Positions 1 to 9,598 of a stretch of 62,017 nucleotides of DNA are shown one piece after another. The DNA is from Kofleriaceae bacterium (GTDB taxonomy: Bacteria > Myxococcota_A > Polyangia > Haliangiales > Haliangiaceae). The position numbers and the translations under genes were made by a program. The notes under the pieces were generated by a model. It searched no databases and was not told the DNA's origin. It worked only from the letters and a program-made list of their open reading frames with translations. Where the stretch lies: positions 1-62,017 of the forward strand of contig JANXOP010000432.1 of assembly GCA_025357755.1 (NCBI GenBank). Reading direction: 5' to 3'. The number at the start of each line of letters is the position of its first letter. Positions within the stretch are counted from its first letter, which is position 1.

Positions 1-337
1 GGCTCGGCGGCGCCCGCCGAACCGCCAAACGTCGTCGCGCACAGGCAGGGAGTCGTGCGCTAACAGGCTTTTCTCAGCAGCCTGCTAGGGCGCACGGCTC
101 GCACCATTCGCGCTGCGTGCTCTGAGTGACCACGCCCGCGCGCGCGCGCTCGCGCAGCGCCGAGCAGCTCCGCTCCACACACGAGCGCCTCGCGAGCGCG
201 GCATCTCGTCGAGCGCGATCGCGACACGCACGCGATCGGGCTCGGTCTTCGGCGCGAACCCGAGGACCTCTTCCAGGTACGTTCCTGCGGCCATCGAATT
301 TAGCGAGGCACAGTCGCGTGCTATCGTGGAGAGGGGG
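1..337. other. Left-edge stretch with no convincing gene
   Basis: No confident gene lies in these 337 bases. A 69-codon open frame on the minus strand (85-294) begins with about 33 codons that look coding in composition, then dissolves into Arg/Ala/Ser-rich translation typical of a shadow frame. It could be the 5' end of a decayed or frameshifted gene. An alternating CG run of 13 nt sits at 137-149. No terminator or tRNA was seen. The SD-like ggagagg for the next gene is at about 328-334. Confidence 0.4.
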
Positions 338-1633
338 ATGCGGCACAGGGTTCATGCGGGGTACACGCTGCTATTGCCGTTGCGGCCAGAGCGCGTGGAG
401 GCTGCGCGTGCATGGCTCGCGGCTGCGGAGCTACCGTTCGATCGCTGCAGGACGACGCACTTCGCGACGATCACGATCCTGCCGGCGGACGAGTATCGCA
501 AGCAGCCGCTGCCGGCGACGCTGCTCTTCGCGACCAGCTTCTGCGGGCCCGCCGACGCGCACGTCGAGGAGCTCGTGCAGGCGATGGGTAGCGAGTTGCG
601 CGCGCTGTTCGCACACTGCGAGAGCTTCTCCTCGACGCGCGACCTCACCGAGCTCATCACCGCGAATCGCCATAGCGATTGCTTCTACTCGGGCATGCAG
701 AACATCTCGCCCGACGATGTCAGCCGGCAGGCAAAGCTGCGCGACGCCATCGAGCAGTGGCTGGGCGCGGGCAACATCACGGGCACCGCGGTGAAGGTCC
801 GCGGGCGGATCCAGGAGCTCGTGCGCTCGCGCGAGGATCTGAAGTGGGCGCTCGAACCGGATCCCGTCGCACCCGGCACCTGGGTGGCGATGCACGGGCG
901 CTCGCTCGCGATCGTGGCGGCACTCGTGCCGATCGTGGGGCTCTCGATCGCGGGCCTGTTTTTTCATCCCACGATCGTGGCCGCGGTGTGGCTCGGCCTC
1001 TTGCTGATCGTGGCCGCGATCGTGTTCAGCATTCGCCTGAGCGAGGACGAGCAGACCTATGTCTCCGGTCGCCCGGCCGATGCGGACGTGCGCGCTCTCG
1101 CGGCGACCCAGAACCGCCCGGTGATCAACGAGTTCGTGATCGCTGGCCGGATCAAAGAAGAAGGCGTGATGCGGCCGATGTTCCTGCGCGCCGCGCTGTG
1201 GCTCGTCGCGTGGCTCGTCCAGGGCATCCCGCGGTTGCGCACGCCGATGGAGATTCCCACCGTGGCGACCGCGCGCTGGATCGCGGCGGACCGCGGCCGG
1301 CGGCTGATCTTCATCTCCAACTATACGAATGCTGCCGAGGCGTACGTGCGGGACTTCATCGATTTTCCGACCGGCGCGCGGGACATCAACATCTCCTTCG
1401 GTTTCGGTCGCGGCTATCCGAAGACGCACTGGATCATCAACGGAGGCGCCGCCACCGATCCGAATGCCTTCGCCTACGTGGTCGCCGAGCATCAGCGCCC
1501 GGCGGCGTACTGGTACCGCGGCCCGAACGCGAACCTCAGCATCGACAACATCCGGATCAACCGACAGATCCGCGAGGGGCTCGTCGGCACGTGCACCGAG
1601 GGTGAGGCGCAGAAGTGGCTCCATCTACTATGA
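338..1633 (+). CDS. Membrane protein of unknown function, DyP partner
   Basis: This 431-residue protein has no function I recognise. The N-terminal ~150 residues form a soluble region beginning HAGYTLLLPL. Residues ~190-235 hold two hydrophobic segments that could form a membrane hairpin, and a polar C-terminal domain follows (~250-431). There is no signal peptide. I chose ATG 338 because ggagagg lies just upstream; GTG at 326 is an in-frame alternative. Its stop overlaps the ATG of the DyP peroxidase gene as ATGA, so the two are almost certainly co-translated and probably work together, perhaps by tethering the peroxidase at the membrane (inference). Confidence 0.8.
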   Translation: MRHRVHAGYTLLLPLRPERVEAARAWLAAAELPFDRCRTTHFATITILPADEYRKQPLPATLLFATSFCGPADAHVEELVQAMGSELRALFAHCESFSSTRDLTELITANRHSDCFYSGMQNISPDDVSRQAKLRDAIEQWLGAGNITGTAVKVRGRIQELVRSREDLKWALEPDPVAPGTWVAMHGRSLAIVAALVPIVGLSIAGLFFHPTIVAAVWLGLLLIVAAIVFSIRLSEDEQTYVSGRPADADVRALAATQNRPVINEFVIAGRIKEEGVMRPMFLRAALWLVAWLVQGIPRLRTPMEIPTVATARWIAADRGRRLIFISNYTNAAEAYVRDFIDFPTGARDINISFGFGRGYPKTHWIINGGAATDPNAFAYVVAEHQRPAAYWYRGPNANLSIDNIRINRQIREGLVGTCTEGEAQKWLHLL

Positions 1634-3126
1634 CCGAGGTGCTCGAGATCGATGACATTCAAGGGCTCGTGGTGCGCGGCTACGGCACGCTCCACGCGGC
1701 GCGCTTCCTGTTGCTCGAGGTCACCGACCCCGAGGCTGCGCGGCGCTACCTCGCGAGCGCGATCACCCGCGTGAACCGCGCGTCCGAGAGCCCGGCAGAC
1801 GTCGCGCTGCAGCTCGCCTTCACGGCGCACGGCATGACGCAGCTCGGCATTTCGGAACAGGTCCTCGCCACGTTCTCGCGCGAGTTCATCGAGGGCATGG
1901 CCGATAGCGTGCGCGCCGAGTCGCTCGGCGATCTCGGCGCCAACGCGCCGGACGCGTGGCGGTGGGGCCGCGCGAACATCCACGCGATGGTGATGGTGTA
2001 CGCGACCAGTGCGACGATCGACGAGCAGGTGGGACGCGAGCTCGCGGAGCTCGCCGCTGGGTTTCGTGTCGTGCACGAGCAACGCACCACGCACCTACCC
2101 GATCACAAGGAGCACTTCGGCTGGCGCGATGGCCTGTCGATGCCGACGATCGATGGCGTTCCTTCGCGCGGACATCACGAGCATCCGCCGAAGCCGTCGT
2201 GGACGACCCCGCTCGCACCAGGCGAGTTCGTCCTCGGCTACCGCAACGAGTACGGCGTGCGGAGCGAGAGCCCGGTCGTGGTCCTCGCCAGCGATCCGAA
2301 TAACCAACTGCCGTACACCGACGATCGTACGCACAAGGACCTCGGACGCAACGGCACGTACCTCGTGTACCGCCAGTACACCCAACACGTACAGGCGCTC
2401 TGGCGCACCCTCGCGTCCAACACGACCGACGCCGAGGCCGCCATCGCACTCGGCGCGAAGATGGTCGGGCGCTGGCCCAACGGTGCGCCGATCGTCGATG
2501 CGGATCACGACGACCCGGAGATGGCGACGAACAACGACTTCCTCTACTACGGCACGGCCAAGGACCACGACCGGATCGGCCTGAAGTGTCCGATCGGCGC
2601 GCACGTCCGCCGCGCGAATCCGCGCGACCAGCTCGCACCCGATCGCACCGGCAGCGATTCGATCGCCATGGTGCGCAAACACCAGATGATCCGGCGCGGT
2701 CGCCCGTACGGCCCTCCGGTGTCGGAGACGATGGATCCGCACGAGCTGTTGACCGCGCCAGCCGACCGCGAGGATCGCGGGCTACACTTCATCTGCGTCG
2801 TCGGTGCGATCAATCGCCAGTTCGAGCTCGTGCAGCGCAGTTGGCTGCACTCGGCGAACTTCAACGGGCTCTTCGAAGATGGCGATCCGATCTCCGCGGT
2901 GCGCGTGCGCGATGCGAACGCGAACGACGACTTCACGGTGCCATGCGAGCCCGTACGCAAGAAGTACAAGGAGCTGCCCGCGTTCACGCAGCTCGTCGGT
3001 GGTGCCTACTTCTTCTTGCCGAGCATCGCCGCGCTGCGCTTCATCGCCCGGGCGCCAGCATCGCCGTCATCCGCGCCGGGTGCTGGATCTTCTGCGTCGC
3101 CATCCACGCGTCCGCCGCTGCGATGA
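1630..3126 (+). CDS. DyP-type heme peroxidase
   Basis: Dye-decolorizing peroxidases use heme and H2O2 to oxidise varied substrates. The GxxDG signature is present as GWRDG near residue 165, supplying the distal Asp. The stretch CPIGAHVRRANPRD (~residues 318-331) carries the histidine expected as proximal heme ligand. With 498 residues it fits the larger DyP subgroup. No Tat or Sec signal is visible, so it is probably cytoplasmic or held by the partner encoded upstream. ATG 1630 overlaps the upstream stop (ATGA). The last ~25 residues are Ala/Ser/Pro-rich and overlap the convergent kinase gene by 86 bp, which suggests that the conserved fold ends near ALRFIA and the tail is unconstrained. Confidence 0.92.
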   Translation: MTEVLEIDDIQGLVVRGYGTLHAARFLLLEVTDPEAARRYLASAITRVNRASESPADVALQLAFTAHGMTQLGISEQVLATFSREFIEGMADSVRAESLGDLGANAPDAWRWGRANIHAMVMVYATSATIDEQVGRELAELAAGFRVVHEQRTTHLPDHKEHFGWRDGLSMPTIDGVPSRGHHEHPPKPSWTTPLAPGEFVLGYRNEYGVRSESPVVVLASDPNNQLPYTDDRTHKDLGRNGTYLVYRQYTQHVQALWRTLASNTTDAEAAIALGAKMVGRWPNGAPIVDADHDDPEMATNNDFLYYGTAKDHDRIGLKCPIGAHVRRANPRDQLAPDRTGSDSIAMVRKHQMIRRGRPYGPPVSETMDPHELLTAPADREDRGLHFICVVGAINRQFELVQRSWLHSANFNGLFEDGDPISAVRVRDANANDDFTVPCEPVRKKYKELPAFTQLVGGAYFFLPSIAALRFIARAPASPSSAPGAGSSASPSTRPPLR

Positions 3127-6100
3127 GCTGAGTGTCGCCGCGCAGCTCGCCGAGCCGGCGCCGTGCCGCCGCGGCGTGGAGCGCGAGCCCGGTCGCGTCG
3201 AACCCACGCGCCGCTTGCTCGTAGAGCTCCTCGGCACGCTCGCCGCGGCGCGCCGCGATGCCCGCGCGGATGAGGATCGCGAGCGGCTCGGACCACGCCA
3301 TCTTCTCGCCGAGGATCCGCTTGGCATCCTTCTCGGCCACCGCGAGGAAGCGGCGGCGATCGTCACCCGTCGCGGCGAGCACCGCCGCGCGCGCACGGAG
3401 ATCCCACATGTACGTGCGCGCGAACGAAACGCGCAGGAGCAGCGAGCCCGCGAGCTCGGGCCATTCGCGCTCGATGCGGTCGTAGGCCTTGCGACCCTCG
3501 GCCTCGTAGAGATCGATCGAGGTGTTCGCGCGCAGCGCGTAGAAGTGCTGCGCGTGGAACCGTTGTGGCGACCAGCGTTCGAGCGCGTGCTCGATCTCCT
3601 GGCGCGCGGCCACCGCGTCGTCGGCCGCGAGCCTCACGAAGGCGACCGCGGCGGTGCGCAGTGTCGTCGACAGATACAGATTGCCGCGCTCCTCGCCATC
3701 CCGGATCGCGTGTTCGAGGAACGCCGCCAGCTCGTCGAGGCGGCCGAGCCAGGTCAGCGACTCGGCGATCCATTGATACATCAGGTTGAACTCGGCGAAC
3801 TCCGCGACGCCGTGCTGGCGCGCGAGCGCCTGCGCCGCGTGACACTTCGAGAGCGAGTCGCGGTAGGTGCCCTTGAGGTACGCCGCGGTGCCACGGCCGG
3901 CGGCGATCAGCGTGCGCAGGTGCGGGTTGGCGACGCGCGTGCTGAGCTCGTCGGCGGTATCGAGCAACGCGTCGCCCGCCGCGATCGCGGCGCCACCCGA
4001 GAGGGCGCGATAGCCTGCCTCGGTGACGAGCGTCCTGCCGATCCGGTACCGCTCGCCGGCCGCGAGCGCGAGCCGAAGGCTGCGGACCTGGAACGAGTGG
4101 CCGCGGATATTGTCGATCACGGCGAGCGTGGTCGCCGCGTAGTACTGGACGTCGATCCGCGAGAGCGCTTCGCGCGCGACCTGGCTCTCGTCGCGCTCGC
4201 GGTAGCGCATGCCGCGGAGAGCGAGCTGGGCACGCTGTGCCACGACCGACCACAAGGCGCGACGCGCGGTCTTCGGATAGGTCACGCCTTGCGACGCGAG
4301 CACGTCGCGCAGCTCGGCGATGCCTTGGTCGAAGCGACCGGCATTGAGCAACGCCTGGATCGCGCGACCGCGCAGATCGAGCGCCTCGGCCACCGAGGCG
4401 CCCTTCGCGGCGACCAGCAACGCGCGACCTGCCTCGGCGCCGCGACCGCCCTTTGCGAGGGCCTCACCGAGCGCGATCTGTAGCGCGTGCACGGCCGACT
4501 CAGCGGGCGCGAGATCGATCGCCAGCTGATAGAGCCGCGCGGCGCGATCGAACGCGAAGGCTCGGCTCGCGGCGGCGGCGGCCGCGATGGCGTGGGTCGC
4601 GGCCTTCGCATCGTCGCCAGCGCCATGAAAGTGCACGGCGAGCGCCTCGGAATCGGCACGCCCGGAAGATTCCAGCGCACGCGCGAGATCGCCGTGCAAC
4701 ACGCGGCGGCGTTCGGCATCGAGTTGCTGGAGCACCGTATCGCGCACGCGATCGTGGTAGGGCTCGATCCGATCGAGCTTCTTCGCGCCGCCGGTGCTCG
4801 CGAAGTTCTGCGTACGCAGCTGCGCCACGACCTGCGCGAAATCGCCGACCGCGATGTTCGCCGCGTGGGCACAGGTCTCTTGATCGAGGGGCGCACCCGC
4901 GAGCGCGAGGAGCTCGAGCACGCGCTTGGGATCCGGATCGAGCCGTGCGACGCGATTGCCGAGCGCATCCTCGAGGGTGAGCTCGAGTGGCACCTCGTCG
5001 CCGCGCACCACCGTGAAGCGTACGAGCTCGTCGACGAACAACGGGTGACCATTGGCCTCGCGTGCGATCTCGTCGGCGCGCGCGAGCGCGACCCCGCTGC
5101 GCGCGAGCAGCGTGCGCGCGAGCTCCGTCGTCGCCTCGACCGAGAGCTTTTCGATCGGCAGATGACGGATCTCGCCGGGCAGCGCATCGAGCCGGGCCCG
5201 GATGCCGCCCTCGCCTGCCTCGCGCCAGCTTGCGAGAAACAAGAAAGCTGGCGCTTCGGGCGGGCGAAGGATCTCCGACAGCATCGCGAGGCTGTCGGCA
5301 TCGGCCCACTGGAGGTCATCGATCCACACGATCACCGTGCGGCGATCGCAGAGCCGGGTCAGGAGCTCGCGCAACGCAGCGAACAACCGCGTGCGCTGCT
5401 CGGTCGCATCGAGCACCGGGTGACGCGGCGTGGCCGCGAAGACCTTGATCCGTGACAGCACGGGGAAGACCTGGAGCAGGACGTCGGCCCACTGCGGTGT
5501 GAGCGCGGCCGCATCGACTTGCGCCATGCGTTGCACGTAGCCGGCGAGCTCGTCGACGATGCCATCGATCGCCTTGTACGGCATGGCCTCGCGCTCGTAG
5601 CAGCGACCCGCGAGCACGACGACCTTGTCGTCGCGAATCCCGCGCGTGAAGGCACGGACGAGCGCGCTCTTGCCGATGCCGGACTCGCCCAGGAGGTACA
5701 CGGTGACCTGCCGGCGCTCGCGCATGTCGGCGAACGCGGTGCCGAGCATCGCGAGCTCCGCACCGCGCCCGACGAACGGCGGGGCTAGCGACGGCGCCGA
5801 AATCTCCTCGGCGTGGCTGTCGCCGAGCAGGCGCAGCACGACGTGTGCGGAGGGCCGCGTCGCCGGATCGAAGCGCAACAGCTCGAGCGCGAGCTCCTCG
5901 AGATCTGCGGGCACCCCACTCCGCACCGCCGAGGGCCGCTGCGGCGTGACCTTCTGCTTGCGCATCATCACGATCAGGTTCGCACCGAGAAACGGCGGGG
6001 CGCCGACGAGCGCCTCGTAGAGCACGACGCCAAAGCTGTACCAATCGGCCTCCGGGCCGACCCGCCCACCGAGGGATTGTTCGGGCGCCATGTACAGGGC

Positions 6101-6757
6101 GGTGCCGACGACGTTGGACTCGCTGTCGTAGCCACTCGGCACCACATCCGTGGCGAGCCCGAAATCGAGGATCACGACGCGACCGTCTTCATTGACCATC
6201 ACGTTCGACGGTTTGACGTCGCGGTGGATCTTGCCAGCGCGGTGCAGTGCCGCGAGGCCACGCGCGAGCTGCGCCATGCCGTTACGTAGCCGGCGCTCGT
6301 CGAAGAAGCGGGTGGAATCGAGGATCGGTGGAGAGCTCGCGCGTTCGCTCTCCTGCGTGATCGCTCCGACCTTGACGTACTCCGGGGTGGTGGCCGCGGA
6401 CGCCCGCTGGGTCGTCGCGTTGTCGGAGTGGTAGCCCGGCCGTACGTACTCGAGAAAGTTGACGCCGCGGATCAGCTCCATCGTGAAGAACCAGATCCGG
6501 TCCTCGAAGAAGAGCTCGCCGAGCGCGACGAGGTTCGGGTGCTGGACATCCTGCAGCGAGCGGAACTCCTGCTTGAGCCGCAAGATGCTCTCGCCATCGC
6601 GCTCTTGCAGCGTCTTGAGCGCCACGTGCACGTTCTTCTCGCGATCGAGCGCCTCGTACACCACGCCCATGCCGCCCTCGCCGAGCCGGCGCAACACGAG
6701 GAAGCGCTCGGTGCCGACGAAGTCGTCGGGCCCACGCGATGGGGTCGTCGTACGCAT
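3041..6757 (-). CDS. Ser/Thr protein kinase fused to AAA ATPase and helical repeats (PknK-like)
   Basis: This is a 1238-residue cytoplasmic signalling protein. The kinase domain covers ~15-300 with the glycine loop LGEGGMGVVYEA, VALK lysine, HRDVKPSN catalytic loop (~175), DFGLA and APE; an extra Ser/Thr-rich insert sits between the N- and C-lobes. An AAA/NACHT-like ATPase follows with P-loop GESGIGKS (~356) and Walker B VIVWIDDLQWAD (~474). The remaining ~600 residues are Ala/Arg-rich helices of TPR type, as in PknK/MalT-like regulators, but no DNA-binding domain is evident. The start at 6757 forms TGATG with the SDR stop, implying coupled translation with that dehydrogenase. Confidence 0.92.
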   Translation of the reverse strand: MRTTTPSRGPDDFVGTERFLVLRRLGEGGMGVVYEALDREKNVHVALKTLQERDGESILRLKQEFRSLQDVQHPNLVALGELFFEDRIWFFTMELIRGVNFLEYVRPGYHSDNATTQRASAATTPEYVKVGAITQESERASSPPILDSTRFFDERRLRNGMAQLARGLAALHRAGKIHRDVKPSNVMVNEDGRVVILDFGLATDVVPSGYDSESNVVGTALYMAPEQSLGGRVGPEADWYSFGVVLYEALVGAPPFLGANLIVMMRKQKVTPQRPSAVRSGVPADLEELALELLRFDPATRPSAHVVLRLLGDSHAEEISAPSLAPPFVGRGAELAMLGTAFADMRERRQVTVYLLGESGIGKSALVRAFTRGIRDDKVVVLAGRCYEREAMPYKAIDGIVDELAGYVQRMAQVDAAALTPQWADVLLQVFPVLSRIKVFAATPRHPVLDATEQRTRLFAALRELLTRLCDRRTVIVWIDDLQWADADSLAMLSEILRPPEAPAFLFLASWREAGEGGIRARLDALPGEIRHLPIEKLSVEATTELARTLLARSGVALARADEIAREANGHPLFVDELVRFTVVRGDEVPLELTLEDALGNRVARLDPDPKRVLELLALAGAPLDQETCAHAANIAVGDFAQVVAQLRTQNFASTGGAKKLDRIEPYHDRVRDTVLQQLDAERRRVLHGDLARALESSGRADSEALAVHFHGAGDDAKAATHAIAAAAAASRAFAFDRAARLYQLAIDLAPAESAVHALQIALGEALAKGGRGAEAGRALLVAAKGASVAEALDLRGRAIQALLNAGRFDQGIAELRDVLASQGVTYPKTARRALWSVVAQRAQLALRGMRYRERDESQVAREALSRIDVQYYAATTLAVIDNIRGHSFQVRSLRLALAAGERYRIGRTLVTEAGYRALSGGAAIAAGDALLDTADELSTRVANPHLRTLIAAGRGTAAYLKGTYRDSLSKCHAAQALARQHGVAEFAEFNLMYQWIAESLTWLGRLDELAAFLEHAIRDGEERGNLYLSTTLRTAAVAFVRLAADDAVAARQEIEHALERWSPQRFHAQHFYALRANTSIDLYEAEGRKAYDRIEREWPELAGSLLLRVSFARTYMWDLRARAAVLAATGDDRRRFLAVAEKDAKRILGEKMAWSEPLAILIRAGIAARRGERAEELYEQAARGFDATGLALHAAAARRRLGELRGDTQLIAAADAWMATQKIQHPARMTAMLAPGR

Positions 6758-7548
6758 CAGCCGCGGATCATGAGCTTGGCGGCGAGCTTGCTGAGCCGCT
6801 GGAACGTGGTCGGAGCGAGGCGCTTGAACCGCCACGCGAGGCCGATGTCGAGCTGCGGCGCGATGTAGAGCTCACCAGCCTCGACACCTGCGAGGGCGGC
6901 ACGCGCGACGCGTTCGGCGGTCCACGTGCTGTCCGCGAGCAGCCGCATCGCCGCCCCGTGGAGCTTCGTGTCGGTCGAGGTCCGTGGCGAACGCGTGAGG
7001 TTCGTCGGGAAGAAGCTCGGGCACAGCACGCTCACGCCGACGCCATCGCCCGAGAGATCCGCGAACAGGGTCTCGGACAGGGCGACGACCGCGGCCTTCG
7101 TCATGTTGTATGGCGCCATCGTCGGCATCGAGATCAGGCCTGCCGCCGAGGCGACGTTCAAGATGTGGCCGTGCTTCTGCGCGCGGAGCTGCGGCGCGAA
7201 GACGTGGCAACCGTGGACGACCCCACCGATGTTGATGTCGATGATCCAGCGCCAGTCCTCGATCGGAACCTCGCCGATCTGACCGACCACCGCCACGCCC
7301 GCATTGTTGACGACGAGATCGACCCCGCCGATCAGCCGCTCGGTCTCCGCGGCGAGCCGCTGCACGGCCGCCAGATCCGCGACGTCGCACTCCACCGCGT
7401 GGGCGCGCCGACCGCAGCGTTCGGCGGTTGCTCGCGCGCTCGCGAGGTCGATATCCGCGGCAATAACCTTGGCACCGCGCGCTGCCAGCACCTCGCAGAG
7501 CGCCGCACCGAGACCGCTGCCGGCTCCCGTGACCACCGCACGTTCCAT
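6757..7548 (-). CDS. SDR family NAD(P)-dependent oxidoreductase
   Basis: This classical short-chain dehydrogenase has 263 residues. It shows the cofactor-binding TGAGSGLG at residues ~6-13, the NNAG motif near 80, a catalytic Ser around ~133 and the YNMTK catalytic Tyr/Lys pair. The C-terminal ~60 residues extend beyond the core and contain a weak amphipathic stretch, as in SDRs acting on lipids. ATG 7548 is preferred over an upstream in-frame start that only adds Arg-rich residues. It is translationally coupled to the downstream kinase/ATPase gene (TGATG). Substrate unknown. Confidence 0.9.
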   Translation of the reverse strand: MERAVVTGAGSGLGAALCEVLAARGAKVIAADIDLASARATAERCGRRAHAVECDVADLAAVQRLAAETERLIGGVDLVVNNAGVAVVGQIGEVPIEDWRWIIDINIGGVVHGCHVFAPQLRAQKHGHILNVASAAGLISMPTMAPYNMTKAAVVALSETLFADLSGDGVGVSVLCPSFFPTNLTRSPRTSTDTKLHGAAMRLLADSTWTAERVARAALAGVEAGELYIAPQLDIGLAWRFKRLAPTTFQRLSKLAAKLMIRG

Positions 7549-7717
7549 CACGCGCTGGACGATACTCCTTGGGTGTCGGTTCGGCACGATGTGGTGCCAT
7601 CACGGTGCATGCCGGCGGAGGTTCGCGCGGTAGCCGCTCCGCCTACATAAGTGCGACGGTCCGGCGATCGGACAGTTTTCTCGACGTCGCGCACGAGCAG
7701 CGCAATACTAGAGTGGG

Positions 7718-9592
7718 ATGAACAAGCGCCTCGCGCTCGTGTCGGTGGTCGCGGCAGCATGTAGCGCGTCAGATCATCAGCCGAGCGTGAAGCTCGTGCC
7801 GGTCACCGCGGATGCGCCGAAGGGGACGTGTGCGGAGCCGGTGGTCGCGATCGCGGATGGCAAGGAGAGCGCCGCCGCGTGCTCGATGCCGGAGAACGCG
7901 ACGCAGCTCGATCTGCGCGATGCGTGGACGCCCGTGCTGTTCGCAGTCCAGCCCGATGGCTCGGCGCCAGACTTCCGCACGAACTATCTCGCGCTCGCGC
8001 TGGAGAAGGATACCGACGGTAAGCCGCTGCCCGCGAACGTCGGCCTCGCCGAGATGTACGGTGTGGTGCCTTCGTTCGCGATCGTGCGTGCACGGTTCAC
8101 GCAGACCGCGCGCTACGCGTGCCGCGCGAAGATCGACTCGGCTCCGATGGACAAGCTCACGCGGCCGTACGGCGAGGAGCTCGCCTCGAACGTCAAGTTC
8201 AACAACCGCCAGCGCGCGCTGCTCGGTGTCGTCCTCGAGCGCGTGCGCGTGCAGAGAAAGCTGCCCGACTACACGTCGCTCGCGACCGATCGCGAGCTCG
8301 GCGACACGTATGCGCGGTGGAAGACCACCGACGAGCTCTACACGGGCATCGTGACGGCGCAGCGGCACCTCGCGTGCGAGGGGCTGCTGACCGACAAGGA
8401 TGTCGACGGCACGTTCTCGTGGGTGCTCGGCCAGGCGCTCGAGCAGTACCAGCGCCGGAACTTCTTGATCCCGAATGGGCGGCTCGATCCCGAGACCCGG
8501 ACCGCGCTCGCGACCGATCCGCGCGAGCTCGATTTCAGGTTCGCCTTGCGCGTGCTGCGCGAACGCGTGACCGATGCGACGGGATTGATCGAAGACGGTA
8601 CGGCGGGCGCAGGTCCGCAGCCGATCCTCGGGCGCATGCTCGATCCGATCGCGATGCGGGGCGTCCACGGTCACGACAAGCCGCTCGCAAATGCGGCGCC
8701 AGATCTGATCAGCGCGACGACCGAAGCCGCGGCGAAGCAACTCGGCTGGACCGATCCTGCCGCGACCGGCGCGTGGCTCGCGAAGCATGTGGGCGGCCTG
8801 CGCGTCGCGCTCGCCCTGCCCGCGCGTCCCGCCTACTACGCGACCCACATGGAGCTCTCCGCCGAGATCGATCGCGGTGACGTCTGGTACGACGAGCAAC
8901 CGGTGCCGCGCGTCGCGTGGCGGCGCCCGGCGATGATCCTCTACGCGCAAGATGGCGCGACAAAGCGCGCACTCGTGCGCTGGCCGACGACGATCGGCGG
9001 CTGGGCCGATGTGACCGTCGGCGGCGTGATGAAGAAGCGCTGGAAGGAATCCGAAGTCGGGCCACGCGAGTGGCGCCAGCTCTACGCCGCGCCGACCTGG
9101 CTGCCGCCCGATACCACCCCCGACGACGAGCTCGTGCGCTGGGTCGGAAGAGGCAAATGGGAGCTCAAGAAGACGATCATGGGTCCGGGCCCGCTGTCGG
9201 CGTTCGGCATGATCCGGTTGCCGCACGAGCGCGCGATCAAGATGAAGAACGGCACCACGCAGTACGTCGATAACGGCATCGGCACGCACGGCTCGGCCGT
9301 GGTCACATCGCTGATGAACGGCACGAGCCACGGTTGCCACCGGCTCTACAACCACATGGCGATCCGGCTCGGTGGCTTCCTGCTCCACCATCGCAACCAC
9401 GTCGTGAAGGGCCAGCAGCCCGAGCACTACCGTCGCCAGATCAGCGTCGGCGGCGGCTTCAACGCGAAGATCGATACCCGCGGCTTCATGTTCGAGCTCA
9501 CGCCGCCGGTCCACATCGACGTGCTACCGGGGACGATTCGCTCGACGCGCAAGGTGCCGCCTGCCGATGCGGCCCCCGCCGGCGCGGACTGA
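7718..9592 (+). CDS. L,D-transpeptidase-like (YkuD) lipoprotein
   Basis: The 624-residue product has a signal sequence with lipobox VVAAAC at residues ~10-15. A middle segment (~215-270) resembles a peptidoglycan-binding PG_binding_1 region. The YkuD catalytic core is near 523-543, where HGSAVVTSLMNGTSHGCHRL gives the His...SHGC arrangement with the nucleophilic Cys. L,D-transpeptidases cross-link peptidoglycan or attach proteins to it. The protein is about twice the usual size because of long N-terminal sequence. The residue after the catalytic Cys is His rather than the common Val/Ile. The gene stands alone, divergent from the SDR, with gagtggg as a modest ribosome site. Confidence 0.82.
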   Translation: MNKRLALVSVVAAACSASDHQPSVKLVPVTADAPKGTCAEPVVAIADGKESAAACSMPENATQLDLRDAWTPVLFAVQPDGSAPDFRTNYLALALEKDTDGKPLPANVGLAEMYGVVPSFAIVRARFTQTARYACRAKIDSAPMDKLTRPYGEELASNVKFNNRQRALLGVVLERVRVQRKLPDYTSLATDRELGDTYARWKTTDELYTGIVTAQRHLACEGLLTDKDVDGTFSWVLGQALEQYQRRNFLIPNGRLDPETRTALATDPRELDFRFALRVLRERVTDATGLIEDGTAGAGPQPILGRMLDPIAMRGVHGHDKPLANAAPDLISATTEAAAKQLGWTDPAATGAWLAKHVGGLRVALALPARPAYYATHMELSAEIDRGDVWYDEQPVPRVAWRRPAMILYAQDGATKRALVRWPTTIGGWADVTVGGVMKKRWKESEVGPREWRQLYAAPTWLPPDTTPDDELVRWVGRGKWELKKTIMGPGPLSAFGMIRLPHERAIKMKNGTTQYVDNGIGTHGSAVVTSLMNGTSHGCHRLYNHMAIRLGGFLLHHRNHVVKGQQPEHYRRQISVGGGFNAKIDTRGFMFELTPPVHIDVLPGTIRSTRKVPPADAAPAGAD

Positions 9593-9598
9593 TCGACG

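Noticed and set aside
7659..7673. gtccggcgatcggac hairpin followed by agttttc, resembling an intrinsic terminator
   Set aside because: It lies between divergent genes with no transcript ending there, and the stem is only 5 bp.
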